Below, piece by piece: positions 34,831 to 43,382 of a stretch of DNA of 64,000 nucleotides. Where the stretch lies: positions 310,001 to 374,000 of the forward strand of contig NZ_FLQR01000007.1 in the NCBI RefSeq assembly GCF_900078385.1, in the 5' to 3' direction. Position numbers and translations under genes: made by a program. The notes below the pieces were generated by a model. It saw only the letters and a list, made by a program, of their open reading frames with translations, did no database searches and was not told the DNA's origin. The first letter of the stretch is position 1. Every line of letters begins with the position of its first letter. The DNA comes from an uncultured Microbacterium sp. (GTDB taxonomy: Bacteria; Actinomycetota; Actinomycetes; Actinomycetales; Microbacteriaceae).

Positions 34831-35541
34831 ATGCCGGAACGCATGCGAACCCGACCTCGGCACCGGCGCCACCGCGCTGGCCGGTTCGGCGTGCTCGCTG
34901 CCACGGTCGCGCTGGTCGCCGCTACGGCCATGTCCCTGTCGGCCTGTGCGCCCGCGGAGCCCGAACCGACCTCCTCGGTCTCCCCGACGACGACGCCTCG
35001 GGAGTCCACGCCGCCGACCACGTCGCCGACGCCTCAGGAGTCCACGTCACCCCCGACGATCGCCCCGACCGATCCTGGAGCGACGCCATGCCCCGACGGC
35101 GGTGATACCAGCCCGGTGGAGGACGGCTTCCCGCAGCGCCTCTCCCGCCTCGTCGGCATCGAGATCCGCACGGGAAGCCATCCGCCGTGCTTCGAGCGCG
35201 TCGTCATCGAGTTCGCAGGAATCGGCGACGCGCCCGGATTCCGCGTCGAGTACCAACCCGATCCGATCCTCGACTCCCCGCGGGGCGAGGAGGTGGAAGT
35301 GGCCGGCAATGCCACGCTCGTGATCTCTGCCGGCGCGTGGATGCCGAACCCCGACGGCGACGGCTATGACGGGCCGCGAGAGATCCTGCCCCTGAACGTC
35401 GAAACGATCCTTGAGCTGGAGCAGCTCGAGAACTTCGAGGGGATGACCGCATGGGCGATCGGGCTCGATCGCGAGCGGCCGTTCACCGTTCAATGGCTCG
35501 AGAACCCGACGCGCCTCGTCGTCGATATCGCACTGGACTGA
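34831..35541 (+). CDS. Lipoprotein with AMIN-like domain
   Basis: A 236-residue predicted lipoprotein. The Arg/His-rich N-terminus precedes a hydrophobic stretch with lipobox SLSAC (Cys about 39), a Ser/Thr/Pro linker (41-85), then a beta domain (LVGIEIRTGSHPPCFERVVI; RVEYQPDP; TAWAIGLDRERPFTVQWLEN; RLVVDI) matching the AMIN-like domain of actinobacterial secreted proteins. AMIN domains bind cell wall or position amidases; this relative's role is unknown. ATG at 34831 has GGAG only two bases away; ATG at 34843 is an alternative. Confidence 0.85.
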   Translation: MPERMRTRPRHRRHRAGRFGVLAATVALVAATAMSLSACAPAEPEPTSSVSPTTTPRESTPPTTSPTPQESTSPPTIAPTDPGATPCPDGGDTSPVEDGFPQRLSRLVGIEIRTGSHPPCFERVVIEFAGIGDAPGFRVEYQPDPILDSPRGEEVEVAGNATLVISAGAWMPNPDGDGYDGPREILPLNVETILELEQLENFEGMTAWAIGLDRERPFTVQWLENPTRLVVDIALD

Positions 35542-35586
35542 TGTGCGGCCGCGTGCATCCGATGCCAACGCGGATGCCCCCTTCGA

Positions 35587-36036
35587 TCAGCCGAGCTGTC
35601 CGCGTACCGCACCCGCAGGGTGATCGGCGTTGTGCACGTTGACGTAGTAGTTGGCGGGGTTGGCGGCAAGCGCGTCAGCGAGCGCGGCGTTGACGACACA
35701 ACCCGACGACTTGCCTGCCGTCGGAGCGGTCAAGCCCTGAACCACGGGACCGGCAATGCCCGCCGCGCCGACGTGGATGTGCGCCGCTGCGGCCGGCCCG
35801 ATCTGCCGCACGCGGATCTTGTAGCAGATGGTTCCGTCGTCGGTGTTCCACCTGACGATCGCGATGCCGCTGCCGTCTGCATCGCCGGGACCGGGCACCT
35901 CGGCGGCTCCGGAGAGATGCGTGACAGAGACGGGCGGAGGGTTCGTCGGTGGGGCGCCGGTCGCCGCCGTGGGTACGGCGACTGCTCCTATCGCCAGGCC
36001 AAGCGACGCCAGTACTGCCAGAGTTCGATTACGCAT
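35587..36036 (-). CDS. Secreted CHRD-domain protein
   Basis: A 149-residue exported protein: signal peptide (MRNRTLAVLASLGLAIGAVA, cleavage near ATGA) followed by a CHRD domain (VTHLSGAAEVPGPGDADGSG; CYKIRVRQIGPAAAAHIHVG; NYYVNVHNADHPAGAVRGQL). CHRD domains were named from chordin; bacterial copies are secreted and of unknown use. The pair of cysteines (CYKIRV, SSGCVV) probably forms a disulfide. ATG at 36036 has GAGGGGG upstream. It is convergent with the AMIN-like gene. Confidence 0.9.
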   Translation of the reverse strand: MRNRTLAVLASLGLAIGAVAVPTAATGAPPTNPPPVSVTHLSGAAEVPGPGDADGSGIAIVRWNTDDGTICYKIRVRQIGPAAAAHIHVGAAGIAGPVVQGLTAPTAGKSSGCVVNAALADALAANPANYYVNVHNADHPAGAVRGQLG

Positions 36037-36239
36037 GGGTCCCCCTCGGATATGCGGCTTCACGCTGTGAGCTCGTCGCCCACCCGCCTTTGGGTGGGGC
36101 GCGCTGTTTCAGCGACTCGGTCAGATCCTGAACGCATGCGGAGGGTCTGCCTCGCAGGGGCATCTTCCCAGACACCGTGTCCTCGCGCACCCCCCTCAGA
36201 CGCGCGCGGAAGGAGGTAGGTCGAGTCGACTGTGCCCAC

Positions 36240-37133
36240 TCAGTGCGAAGCGTCGACTGGCACGTTGCGTTTGACGACTCTCGTCACCGCGATCACGATC
36301 CCTGCGATGATCAGTCCGACCACGAGCCCGAACACGCCCGACAGCGCTGCGTCGACGATCCACAGGAGGACGGGCCCGAGTGATTCGAGTGCGTGCGTCA
36401 CGGCGTGGAGCAGGTTGTATGGACCGGCCCAGAAGGTCTCCGCCAGATTGGCGATCACCAGATGGCCCCCTACCCAGAGCATCGCCACCGTGCCGATGAT
36501 GCTGATGATGCGGAACACTGCGGGCATCGATCGCACGATCTGCTCCCCGGTGCTGCGCACCCGGCGTGCCGAGGACTGCGCCATCTTCAGCCCGATGTCG
36601 TCGATCTTGACCAGGAGCGCGACGGCACCGTAGACAAGCAGCGTCATCCCGAGAGCGACCACGGCGAGAGCGCCGGCGGTCATCCAGATCCCGAAGTCTG
36701 CGTCGAGACTGGCCAGGGAGATCAGCATGATCTCGGTGCTCAGGATGAGGTCTGTGCGGATCGCGCCGAACACGAGTTTGCGCTCATCGCGCGGTTCGTC
36801 CTGACCGGGGCCGTGGTGAGTGCCGAACCACTCCATGACCTTCTCCGCTCCTTCGAAGCAGAGGTAGGAGCCGCCCAGAATCAGCAGCCACGGCAGCACC
36901 CACGGTGCGAAAGCGGTGAGGAGCAACGCGATCGGGATGATTATCACGAACTTGTTGACGAGACTGCCGAGCGCGATTTTCCCGACCATCGGCAACTCGC
37001 GAGCCGGAGTGATCCCCTGCACGTATTGAGGGGTGACGGCCGCATCATCGATCACCACACCCGCGGTCTTGGCGCTCGCCTTGACGGCGGCGGTGAGGAT
37101 GTCGTCCACGACTGCGAGCAAACCGACCGACAT
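36240..37133 (-). CDS. DUF808 (YedI-like) membrane protein
   Basis: A 297-residue membrane protein of the DUF808/YedI family: GLLAVVDDILTAAVKASAKT, DDAAVTPQYVQGITPARELP, LGGSYLCFEGAEKVMEWFGT and DLILSTEIMLISLASL are family hallmarks. About six hydrophobic segments. Function is unknown. The ATG at 37133 has GGAGG nine bases upstream, whereas the longer in-frame start at 37157 has none. Standalone gene. Confidence 0.9.
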   Translation of the reverse strand: MSVGLLAVVDDILTAAVKASAKTAGVVIDDAAVTPQYVQGITPARELPMVGKIALGSLVNKFVIIIPIALLLTAFAPWVLPWLLILGGSYLCFEGAEKVMEWFGTHHGPGQDEPRDERKLVFGAIRTDLILSTEIMLISLASLDADFGIWMTAGALAVVALGMTLLVYGAVALLVKIDDIGLKMAQSSARRVRSTGEQIVRSMPAVFRIISIIGTVAMLWVGGHLVIANLAETFWAGPYNLLHAVTHALESLGPVLLWIVDAALSGVFGLVVGLIIAGIVIAVTRVVKRNVPVDASH

Positions 37134-37311
37134 TGCACATCCTCCGTCTTGGGCCACCGACGTGCGGGCGCGTGCCGATCAACCTCATGCAGGTTAGTGC
37201 CGCCTCGCCTCGTCACGAACGGGGTTGCATCGGCGGCGATGAGTGGTTCGCGAGCGCGTGGGCCACACTCTCACGAGCTTAGGACTGCGTAAGTGCCGCG
37301 TTCCCTCGTCG

Positions 37312-38178
37312 TCAGGTGGCCGGGCTGGAGCCGTAGAACTCGCCCGGCTCGTTCGGCCGGTACACGTCGACGACGTCATCGTGGAGAACGAATCGGACGT
37401 ATGGCGACAGCTCACCGGACGGCGCGGGTGGGATGAGAGCTGGTTCGATGTTGAAATCGGCAATGGTGTCGACCGTCGGTGCCGTGCATTCGAACACCGA
37501 GATGTGATTGTCTCCGACCACGGCGATGCATCGCTTGTTCTCCACCTGCGTCGTACCCCAGATCTGCAGCGGCCCATACGAGCCGTAGGTGACGAAGTCC
37601 TCGATGGTCAGGTCATACATCACGAAGACGTCATCGTCGGCGCGAATGACCGCACTTCCGGGACGGCCCTGTGGAGTGAGTTGTGCGACCGGCGAGGGCC
37701 GCCTCAGCCCATCGGCGACGAAGAGAGCGATGCCGATCGCGGTGGCCAGCACCGCGACTGCGGCGATGATCCAGGGCAGCGAGCGGCGGCGACGCCACCA
37801 GGTGACCGAAAGGACTCCGTCGATCCGTTCAGAATCGGGTGCCGGCACCGCGGCGGGGTCCGCTTCGGTGACGGAGCCTCCGTCCGGGTCATGCTCGCCG
37901 GATACAGCGGTCACGGGCTGCGAAAGCGAAGTCGACGCTTGGCGCGACCCTTCGAGAGGGACCGGGACCGGGACCGGTTCCGAGCCCGAGGCTTGGAGGG
38001 CTGCGGCGGCATCGATGACCGAAGACCGCTCTCCACGTCGGGCGGCTTCCAGCTCGGAAAGGCGAGCCTGAGCCACCGCATCCGTGGCGATGTCGGGATT
38101 CGGTCCGTACGCGCGTCGTCGCAGGCGCTGCAGCTCCCCCGATTCCTCGGATTCGGCCGACCCCCGCGGCGCATCCAT
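37312..38178 (-). CDS. Hypothetical single-span membrane protein
   Basis: A 288-residue protein: a disordered acidic/Ala-rich cytoplasmic part (1-130), one membrane helix (about 134-155, SLPWIIAAVAVLATAIGIAL), and an outer domain of about 130 residues (GSAVIRADDDVFVMYDLTIE; GTTQVENKRCIAVVGDNHIS; VFECTAPTVD). The two cysteines may pair. I recognise no domain. The general shape resembles actinobacterial membrane proteins of unknown role. Confidence 0.75.
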   Translation of the reverse strand: MDAPRGSAESEESGELQRLRRRAYGPNPDIATDAVAQARLSELEAARRGERSSVIDAAAALQASGSEPVPVPVPLEGSRQASTSLSQPVTAVSGEHDPDGGSVTEADPAAVPAPDSERIDGVLSVTWWRRRRSLPWIIAAVAVLATAIGIALFVADGLRRPSPVAQLTPQGRPGSAVIRADDDVFVMYDLTIEDFVTYGSYGPLQIWGTTQVENKRCIAVVGDNHISVFECTAPTVDTIADFNIEPALIPPAPSGELSPYVRFVLHDDVVDVYRPNEPGEFYGSSPAT

Positions 38179-38347
38179 GGGGCTGATTATCCGCCCGAGC
38201 GCGACGCAGGGATAGGGAGTGCCCGGACGAGCGCGACGTCACCGGTCGGGAGTCCCTTGGCGGTGAGAAAAAGAGCTGGCCACCGCCGCAGAGAGCGGCT
38301 TCGGCGCACGCGCGGATCGGGCCGAGCAGCCAGAAGCTCCACCTCCG

Positions 38348-38353
38348 TAGGCT
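38348..38353 (+). promoter_or_regulatory. -10 box (TAGGCT) of a leaderless promoter
   Basis: TAGGCT is followed by six bases and the ATG of a 46-residue zinc-ribbon gene at 38360. Confidence 0.55.
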
Positions 38354-38359
38354 GACGGG

Positions 38360-38500
38360 ATGAAGGCGCACGCAACGGACCCGAGAGCTTGTCCGACGTG
38401 CGGCGACCCTCTCATCTTCGAGATTCTCGATGACGAACGATTCCTCGTCGCATGGTCCTGCGTGAACTGCGGCCTGATCCGAACCACCGAGCCCGTCTGA
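38360..38500 (+). CDS. Tiny zinc-ribbon protein (46 aa)
   Basis: A 46-residue protein, MKAHATDPRACPTCGDPL then a short acidic hinge and SCVNCGLIRTTEPV. The CPTCG and CVNCG pairs, 28 residues apart, form a classical zinc ribbon. The start is supported by a -10 box exactly six bases before the ATG. It precedes the large lectin-domain gene by 73 bases but has its own promoter. Possible roles include a regulatory or adaptor protein; nothing more can be said from sequence. Confidence 0.72.
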   Translation: MKAHATDPRACPTCGDPLIFEILDDERFLVAWSCVNCGLIRTTEPV

Positions 38501-38561
38501 CCCATCCGCCGACCTGATCGAAGCTCACGCAGGTGGTCTAGCGCCCCTTCATCAACAGTCC

Positions 38562-38567
38562 TACGGT
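38562..38567 (+). promoter_or_regulatory. -10 box (TACGGT) of a leaderless promoter
   Basis: TACGGT is followed by six bases and the ATG at 38574. This selects MSVHLG as start rather than the GTG two codons earlier. Confidence 0.5.
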
Positions 38568-38573
38568 GTGCGC

Positions 38574-41093
38574 ATGAGCGTGCATTTGGGGTTGGGGCGC
38601 GTGCTGGAGCGCGGTCATTCACTGACGACTGTGGGGAGCCGACTGGAGTTGGCGCTTCAGGGTGACGGCAATCTGGTGCTCTCTCACGATGGTGACGCGG
38701 TGTGGGACCTGTGGGCGACGGCTGGGCAGGTCGACGGCGAGGTGGTGACGGTCGAACCGACGATGCTTTCTGTGCGAGGTGCGGACGGGGCGATCCTCTG
38801 GCAGGCGGGTGCCGCAGTGAACCCCTATCCTCGAGAACTCGTGCTTCGCGATGACGGGCAGCTCGTCTACCAAGCGCTCGTCGCACTGTGGACGACCGAC
38901 ACGGTCGATCGGAATGCGGCCGCGGATGATGAGCCGGCGGTGATGGTGGCGGGGGGAGCCCTCCCGCCCAACGAGGCACTGCAGGTCGGACCATACGAGG
39001 CCCGAGTCACGGCCGAAGGCCAACTCGAGGTGCGGCATTCGAACGTGACGGTGTGGTCCAGCGAGATCAAAACACCCATGTCCGGCTCATATTTGGCGGT
39101 CGAAACACCGAACTGGGCGGACGTGACTCCCGGCCAGGGAGCATGCGTGAAGTCCGACTCCGGTGTGCCGACGTGGCGAGCCTTGGTCCCGCTCAACGAG
39201 ATCGTCAAGTCCACCGACCGCATCGAGTTGCGATTGCAGGCCGACGGAAACCTCGTCCTCTACGCATGCCAGGAGCTATGGCGAGCCACGGGAGTGCCGG
39301 ACCTGCCAGCGGCCCGGCTCAGAGCGCTCCTGAAGGGAGCCGTGTCCGATCGGACGCTGAGCGACGGCTCGGCAGCAGTGGCGTCACTAGCGCCCCTCGG
39401 AGACGATGACGATCGCCCGATTGACGCCCGCAGGCCGCTGGTGCTCGTCGTCTGCGCAGCCGAGCTGACCGAACCCAGGAACGGTGTGAATCTCATCGCA
39501 GATCTTCGCCGCTACCGCGACGATCTCAACGCCGACGGCTTCGACGCCCGCATCGTGATCGCTCAGCTCTACCGAGGCATGCTGCACGAGGACGGTCGGA
39601 TCCTGCTGGCGCTCCGCAGCGCATTCTCGTCGGTCGCCACCGCCCACCCCTACCTGACCGGTGTCGTCCTCGTCGGCTCCTTCCCGGAGGCGACCGTGGT
39701 GCGGCGTTGGCTTTGGGAAGTCGATTACACCACCCCTCAAGTCAGGGCGAATGTGCCGGCGGGCCAGCGCTACGTCCAGTGCTGGCCAGAACCCGTGGCC
39801 AACTGGTCGGACGCGGTTCTCGCGGACCTCACCGGGAGATGGGACGAGTTGTACAACGACTCCGTCCGCCTCGAGGCGTTCAAGGGCATCGCGAGCCGCC
39901 CGCCCGCCTACGAGGACGGCGAGGTGATCGATTTCATGCCCGGCGACTTCATCCTGCAGAACCTGACGTTCAATGATGTGTTCCTTGTCATCGAGGACGA
40001 GTCCGGACTGACCGTGGACCCTCAGCGAGGAAATGCCCAGCTGACGTGCCGGACCTCACGCCGCAACCCCGAGGTCTTCGAGCCCAACCTGACGCAGTTG
40101 AATCCCATCGCCCGACCGGACATCATCGTGTCGCGGATCGACGCCACCGGTGCCGCATACTCGGTGAACCCAGCCCTCAAAGACAGCGCAGGCAACGGCT
40201 ACGTCGACGCGAACGGGCGACCGCAGGCCGTGCTGGAAGACATCGAGAACTCACCGACCACGACCGCGGAGCAACTCGTCCCTGACCGAGATCTCGAATT
40301 GCGCTTGCTCAGCGCCTACTTCGACCGCAATCACGAACACCGGGCAGGAGACCATGCCCTGCATCCGACACGGGACCGGGTCCTGTCCATCTCGAGCACG
40401 GATTTCAGCGGCGTCGCTGCGCAGCACGCGCAAGAAGTCGGCACCGCTGTCGGGACTCTCGAAGACCCGGCAGTCGGCGAGGACACCGGCCTGTTCGGCT
40501 ATGCCGTCTCATGGGACGAGCCGGCCTCGATGCGGGTGATTCATGCGCACAGCAGTCCGGTGAACAGTGCCTTTCCCGGGGCATACGATCCGCCTACCCT
40601 CGAGAAGTACATCAAGGGTCCGCTGTACCGTTGGCACCACGACAAGCCGAACCAACGGTACGTGCCTGGTATCAAGGGCCAAGGAGAGTACGCCGACTTC
40701 TGGTTGCATCGCAGTCTTTGGCAGTCCCGAGCGCGAGCCAAGACGGCGTCGATACTTGTGCACTACGGCTGTGACACTCCGAACTCGACGAACTCTGCTT
40801 CCAAGCCCTACTCGGACCCGCAATTCGCCGCCTGCCGCCTCGCGTCCTGCCTCGTCTTCTACACCGACGTCTTGGCGATGTTCGGGCGCACCAAGGTCTA
40901 CTACGACACGCCCTGGTCGTTCCTCGCGCCGCTGCATGGAGGGGGCACGGTCGGTGATGCGTGGATGCAGCTGTTCAGCGAAGCCAGTGCATCTGAGCGG
41001 CTGAACGAGTTCCCACATTGGGTCGACGCGAAGATCGCCTACTCGTGGGTCCTGCTCGGGGACTGGACCATTCGGAGACGGTACGGCGGCTAG
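38574..41093 (+). CDS. B-lectin protein with possible clan-CD-like peptidase domain
   Basis: An 839-residue protein with no signal peptide. Residues 1-250 carry three bulb-lectin (mannose-binding) strands: LELALQGDGNLVLSHDGDAV, LVLRDDGQLVYQALVALW and IELRLQADGNLVLYACQELW. Residues 275-830 form an alpha/beta domain starting LVLVVCAAELTEPRNGVNLI and VVLVGSFPEATVV, with VIHAHSSP (His657/659), LVHYGCDTPN (Cys733) and GGGTVGDAWMQLF. Order and spacing of these blocks recall C25/gingipain-type peptidases of clan CD, but similarity is loose. It could be a toxin, self/non-self effector or cytoplasmic protease; the sugar-binding module suggests glycan targeting. Function is not established. Confidence 0.7.
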   Translation: MSVHLGLGRVLERGHSLTTVGSRLELALQGDGNLVLSHDGDAVWDLWATAGQVDGEVVTVEPTMLSVRGADGAILWQAGAAVNPYPRELVLRDDGQLVYQALVALWTTDTVDRNAAADDEPAVMVAGGALPPNEALQVGPYEARVTAEGQLEVRHSNVTVWSSEIKTPMSGSYLAVETPNWADVTPGQGACVKSDSGVPTWRALVPLNEIVKSTDRIELRLQADGNLVLYACQELWRATGVPDLPAARLRALLKGAVSDRTLSDGSAAVASLAPLGDDDDRPIDARRPLVLVVCAAELTEPRNGVNLIADLRRYRDDLNADGFDARIVIAQLYRGMLHEDGRILLALRSAFSSVATAHPYLTGVVLVGSFPEATVVRRWLWEVDYTTPQVRANVPAGQRYVQCWPEPVANWSDAVLADLTGRWDELYNDSVRLEAFKGIASRPPAYEDGEVIDFMPGDFILQNLTFNDVFLVIEDESGLTVDPQRGNAQLTCRTSRRNPEVFEPNLTQLNPIARPDIIVSRIDATGAAYSVNPALKDSAGNGYVDANGRPQAVLEDIENSPTTTAEQLVPDRDLELRLLSAYFDRNHEHRAGDHALHPTRDRVLSISSTDFSGVAAQHAQEVGTAVGTLEDPAVGEDTGLFGYAVSWDEPASMRVIHAHSSPVNSAFPGAYDPPTLEKYIKGPLYRWHHDKPNQRYVPGIKGQGEYADFWLHRSLWQSRARAKTASILVHYGCDTPNSTNSASKPYSDPQFAACRLASCLVFYTDVLAMFGRTKVYYDTPWSFLAPLHGGGTVGDAWMQLFSEASASERLNEFPHWVDAKIAYSWVLLGDWTIRRRYGG

Positions 41094-41135
41094 GTCAGGG
41101 ATGCCGCGGGGTATCCGAGCTGGGCGGCCCGGCCT

Positions 41136-41462
41136 TCAAGGGACAGGGTCGTTCTTCTGCTGCACAGGCTTCACACCCGCGTACGGATCGTGCAACAGCT
41201 CGGGATCCATGTGGACGAACTGCGGAAAGCCATCCACGAACGCGGTCCAGCTGGGCTGATCACCTTCGAACCGGATCCAGACCACTGCATCGCTGAGGTC
41301 CCAGCGGATGATCACTGCTTCGACGGGCCTGTGGCTTGCATCGGGTAGGAGTAAGACGTCTCCCACACGAGGCACAAAGTCCGACTCGAATTCGTGGCGA
41401 TAGACGTCGCTGCGGGCGCCAGCGCCAGGAAGGTAATGCGCAACACTGAAAAGGATCTTCAC
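41136..41462 (-). CDS. Hypothetical 108-residue protein
   Basis: A small soluble beta-rich protein beginning (GTG) VKILFSVAHYLPGAGARSDV, with RVGDVLLLPDASHRPVEAVI and WDLSDAVVWIRFEGDQPSWT. The pattern resembles small barrel-like domains that sense or bind; I recognise no family. The GTG start follows a GGGGGC stretch. It is convergent with the lectin-domain gene and lies 89 bases downstream of the molybdoenzyme gene on the same strand. Confidence 0.65.
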   Translation of the reverse strand: MKILFSVAHYLPGAGARSDVYRHEFESDFVPRVGDVLLLPDASHRPVEAVIIRWDLSDAVVWIRFEGDQPSWTAFVDGFPQFVHMDPELLHDPYAGVKPVQQKNDPVP

Positions 41463-41551
41463 GGCTGACGCCCCCGTCTCTCGTGCTGGACTGAACGTAC
41501 CAGCGGAGAGTCGCGCCGAGGAGGCCTTGTTGCGGCGCCGATCGACCTGCG

Positions 41552-43132
41552 CTAGCTGACGGCGATGAGGGAGCGTTGCCAGCCGGTGGATCCGTCGGGC
41601 GCGATGGGTGCACCTTCTTCGATCTGCAGTTCGCCGTTCTTGTTGGTGGCTCGCACCGAGAGATAGTGGGTGCCGGGGGTGGCATCCCATTCCATGACCC
41701 ATTGCACCCAGGTGTCGGTGTTGATCGGGGTGGACAGGGTTGCGGGCTGCCAGTCGCCGTCGTCGATGCGCACCTCGACCGCCTCGATGCCGACCGACTG
41801 CGCCCACGCGACACCGGCGATCGGGATGCGGCCCGCCGCGACGGACTTCCCGATCTTCGGGGTGTCGATGCGTGAGGAGAACTTGATGGGCGCCTCGGCA
41901 CTGTAGCCGCGGGGTGTCCAGTACGCCTCATCGCGCTGGAAGGTCGTGACTTTCAGTTCGGTCAGCCACTTCGTGGCCGACACATACCCGTAGAGGCCGG
42001 GTACGACCATGCGGACGGGGAACCCGTGTTCGAGTGGAAGCGGATCGCCGTTCATGCCGACGGCGAGGATCGCATCCAGTCCGTCGTCGGTGAGCGCGGC
42101 GAGCGGTGTGCTGGCGGTGTAGCCGTCGACGCTGCGCGACAGCACCATGTCGGCATCGGCCTGCGGTCCAGCGAGGCGGAGGACGTCACGGACCGGTACG
42201 CCCAGCCACAGGGCATTGCCGACGAGTTCGCCGCCGACCACGTTCGACACGCACGTCAGCGTGATCGCGTACTCGTCGAGCCCCATCGCGATGAGGTCGT
42301 CGAAGCTGAGCTCGACCCGGCGGTCGACCATGCCGTCGATGACGAGGCGCCAGGTTTCGGGGTCCACGCTCGGCACGGTCAACGCGGTGTCGACCCGGTA
42401 GAAGTCCTCGTTCGCGGTGAACAGCGGCGTGATGCCCGGGATGTCGAGTTCTGCGCCGTCGGGAACGGTCACTCTCGAGCGGGGTGCCGGGAGGCGCAAT
42501 CCTCGGCGGATCGCGTCGACGGATGAGGTCGCCATGCTGACCGCGCGTGCGGTGATGCCCACGATCAGGGCTGAGGCGCCCGAGATCCCCGCGAGCGCGA
42601 AGAATCGGCGGCGATCGATCCCCGGTGCGCGGACGCTGTCGGGCCCATCGGGGTCGGCGGGAGCGACCGTCGACCGCTGCCAGGCGCGGAGTCGGCGGCA
42701 GAGGAGCACCAGCACCAGGGATCCGGCGGCCGCTCCGATCGCCGGCGGCAGGAACGCGAGTGGTGCGACCCCGGTGCGCGTGACGATCGCCGCGACCGAC
42801 AGCGCTCCGGCGATGCCGAGTGCGACGACGCCGAGTGGTGGTCGTAGGAACTGCAGCACACCCGCGATCGCCGAGGCGACGACCACGGCTAGGCCCAGCC
42901 CGAGCAGCAGCGCGATCTTGTCGAACTCGCCGAACGTGGAGATCGCGAGCTCCTTGAGCGGCTGCGGGATGACGTCGATGACGAACGCCCCCACCGCCAG
43001 CACCGGGCTGGCCTCCCGGGCGACCAGCAGCGCCAAGACCTCCGCCACGGCAAGGAACACCAGGCCACTGATCACTCCCGCGATCGCGGCGAAGACGATG
43101 AACACTCCCCGTCTGCCTTGTCCAGACACCAT
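41552..43132 (-). CDS. Membrane-bound sulfite-oxidase-family molybdoenzyme
   Basis: A 526-residue oxidoreductase. Residues 1-160 contain four to five membrane helices; a helix at about 175-200 after RRRFFALAGISG follows an Arg pair like a Tat signal. The catalytic domain (about 230-420) is the molybdopterin fold of the sulfite-oxidase group, with the Mo-binding Cys in YAITLTCVSN, VDGYTASTPLAALTDDGLDA and PLEHGFPVRMVVPGLYGYVS. The C-terminal 100 residues are the Ig-like dimer domain (EVRIDDGDWQPATLS). It probably oxidises or reduces a small substrate outside the membrane. Start uncertain: ATG at 43132 or 43153. Confidence 0.9.
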   Translation of the reverse strand: MVSGQGRRGVFIVFAAIAGVISGLVFLAVAEVLALLVAREASPVLAVGAFVIDVIPQPLKELAISTFGEFDKIALLLGLGLAVVVASAIAGVLQFLRPPLGVVALGIAGALSVAAIVTRTGVAPLAFLPPAIGAAAGSLVLVLLCRRLRAWQRSTVAPADPDGPDSVRAPGIDRRRFFALAGISGASALIVGITARAVSMATSSVDAIRRGLRLPAPRSRVTVPDGAELDIPGITPLFTANEDFYRVDTALTVPSVDPETWRLVIDGMVDRRVELSFDDLIAMGLDEYAITLTCVSNVVGGELVGNALWLGVPVRDVLRLAGPQADADMVLSRSVDGYTASTPLAALTDDGLDAILAVGMNGDPLPLEHGFPVRMVVPGLYGYVSATKWLTELKVTTFQRDEAYWTPRGYSAEAPIKFSSRIDTPKIGKSVAAGRIPIAGVAWAQSVGIEAVEVRIDDGDWQPATLSTPINTDTWVQWVMEWDATPGTHYLSVRATNKNGELQIEEGAPIAPDGSTGWQRSLIAVS

Positions 43133-43244
43133 GCCCCCTTTGCGACTGCTCATGGGTAGTTCGGAGGCGGCCCGCGATCGGATGTGAACTCCCAGCCATG
43201 GCGGTCTCGAGCCGTCGCCCCCGCACCGCGGAAACCCCACCCGT

Positions 43245-43250
43245 TAGCCT
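43245..43250 (+). promoter_or_regulatory. -10 box (TAGCCT) of a leaderless promoter
   Basis: TAGCCT is followed by six bases and the ATG of a 41-residue ORF at 43257, just upstream of the peptidase-E-like gene. Confidence 0.5.
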
Positions 43251-43256
43251 CATCAG

Positions 43257-43382
43257 ATGACCTTCGATGCGAACGACGCGGCCGCCGGCGTCACCGGAAT
43301 CCGCCGCCTGCTACTCCCTGAGGACAGGTTCGGTGACGTGGCACCATCGCGCGCCGTTGCAGCGGGGGATGATGCCGCGTGA
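43257..43382 (+). CDS. 41-residue ORF translationally coupled to the peptidase-E-like gene
   Basis: MTFDANDAAAGVTGIRRLLL followed by 21 more residues, ending in TGA that overlaps the GTG start of the next gene (GTGA). A leaderless promoter is positioned exactly for this ATG, so translation of the next gene probably depends on ribosomes finishing this ORF. The peptide has no known domain. It could be a small functional protein or a leader-type control element. Confidence 0.55.
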   Translation: MTFDANDAAAGVTGIRRLLLPEDRFGDVAPSRAVAAGDDAA

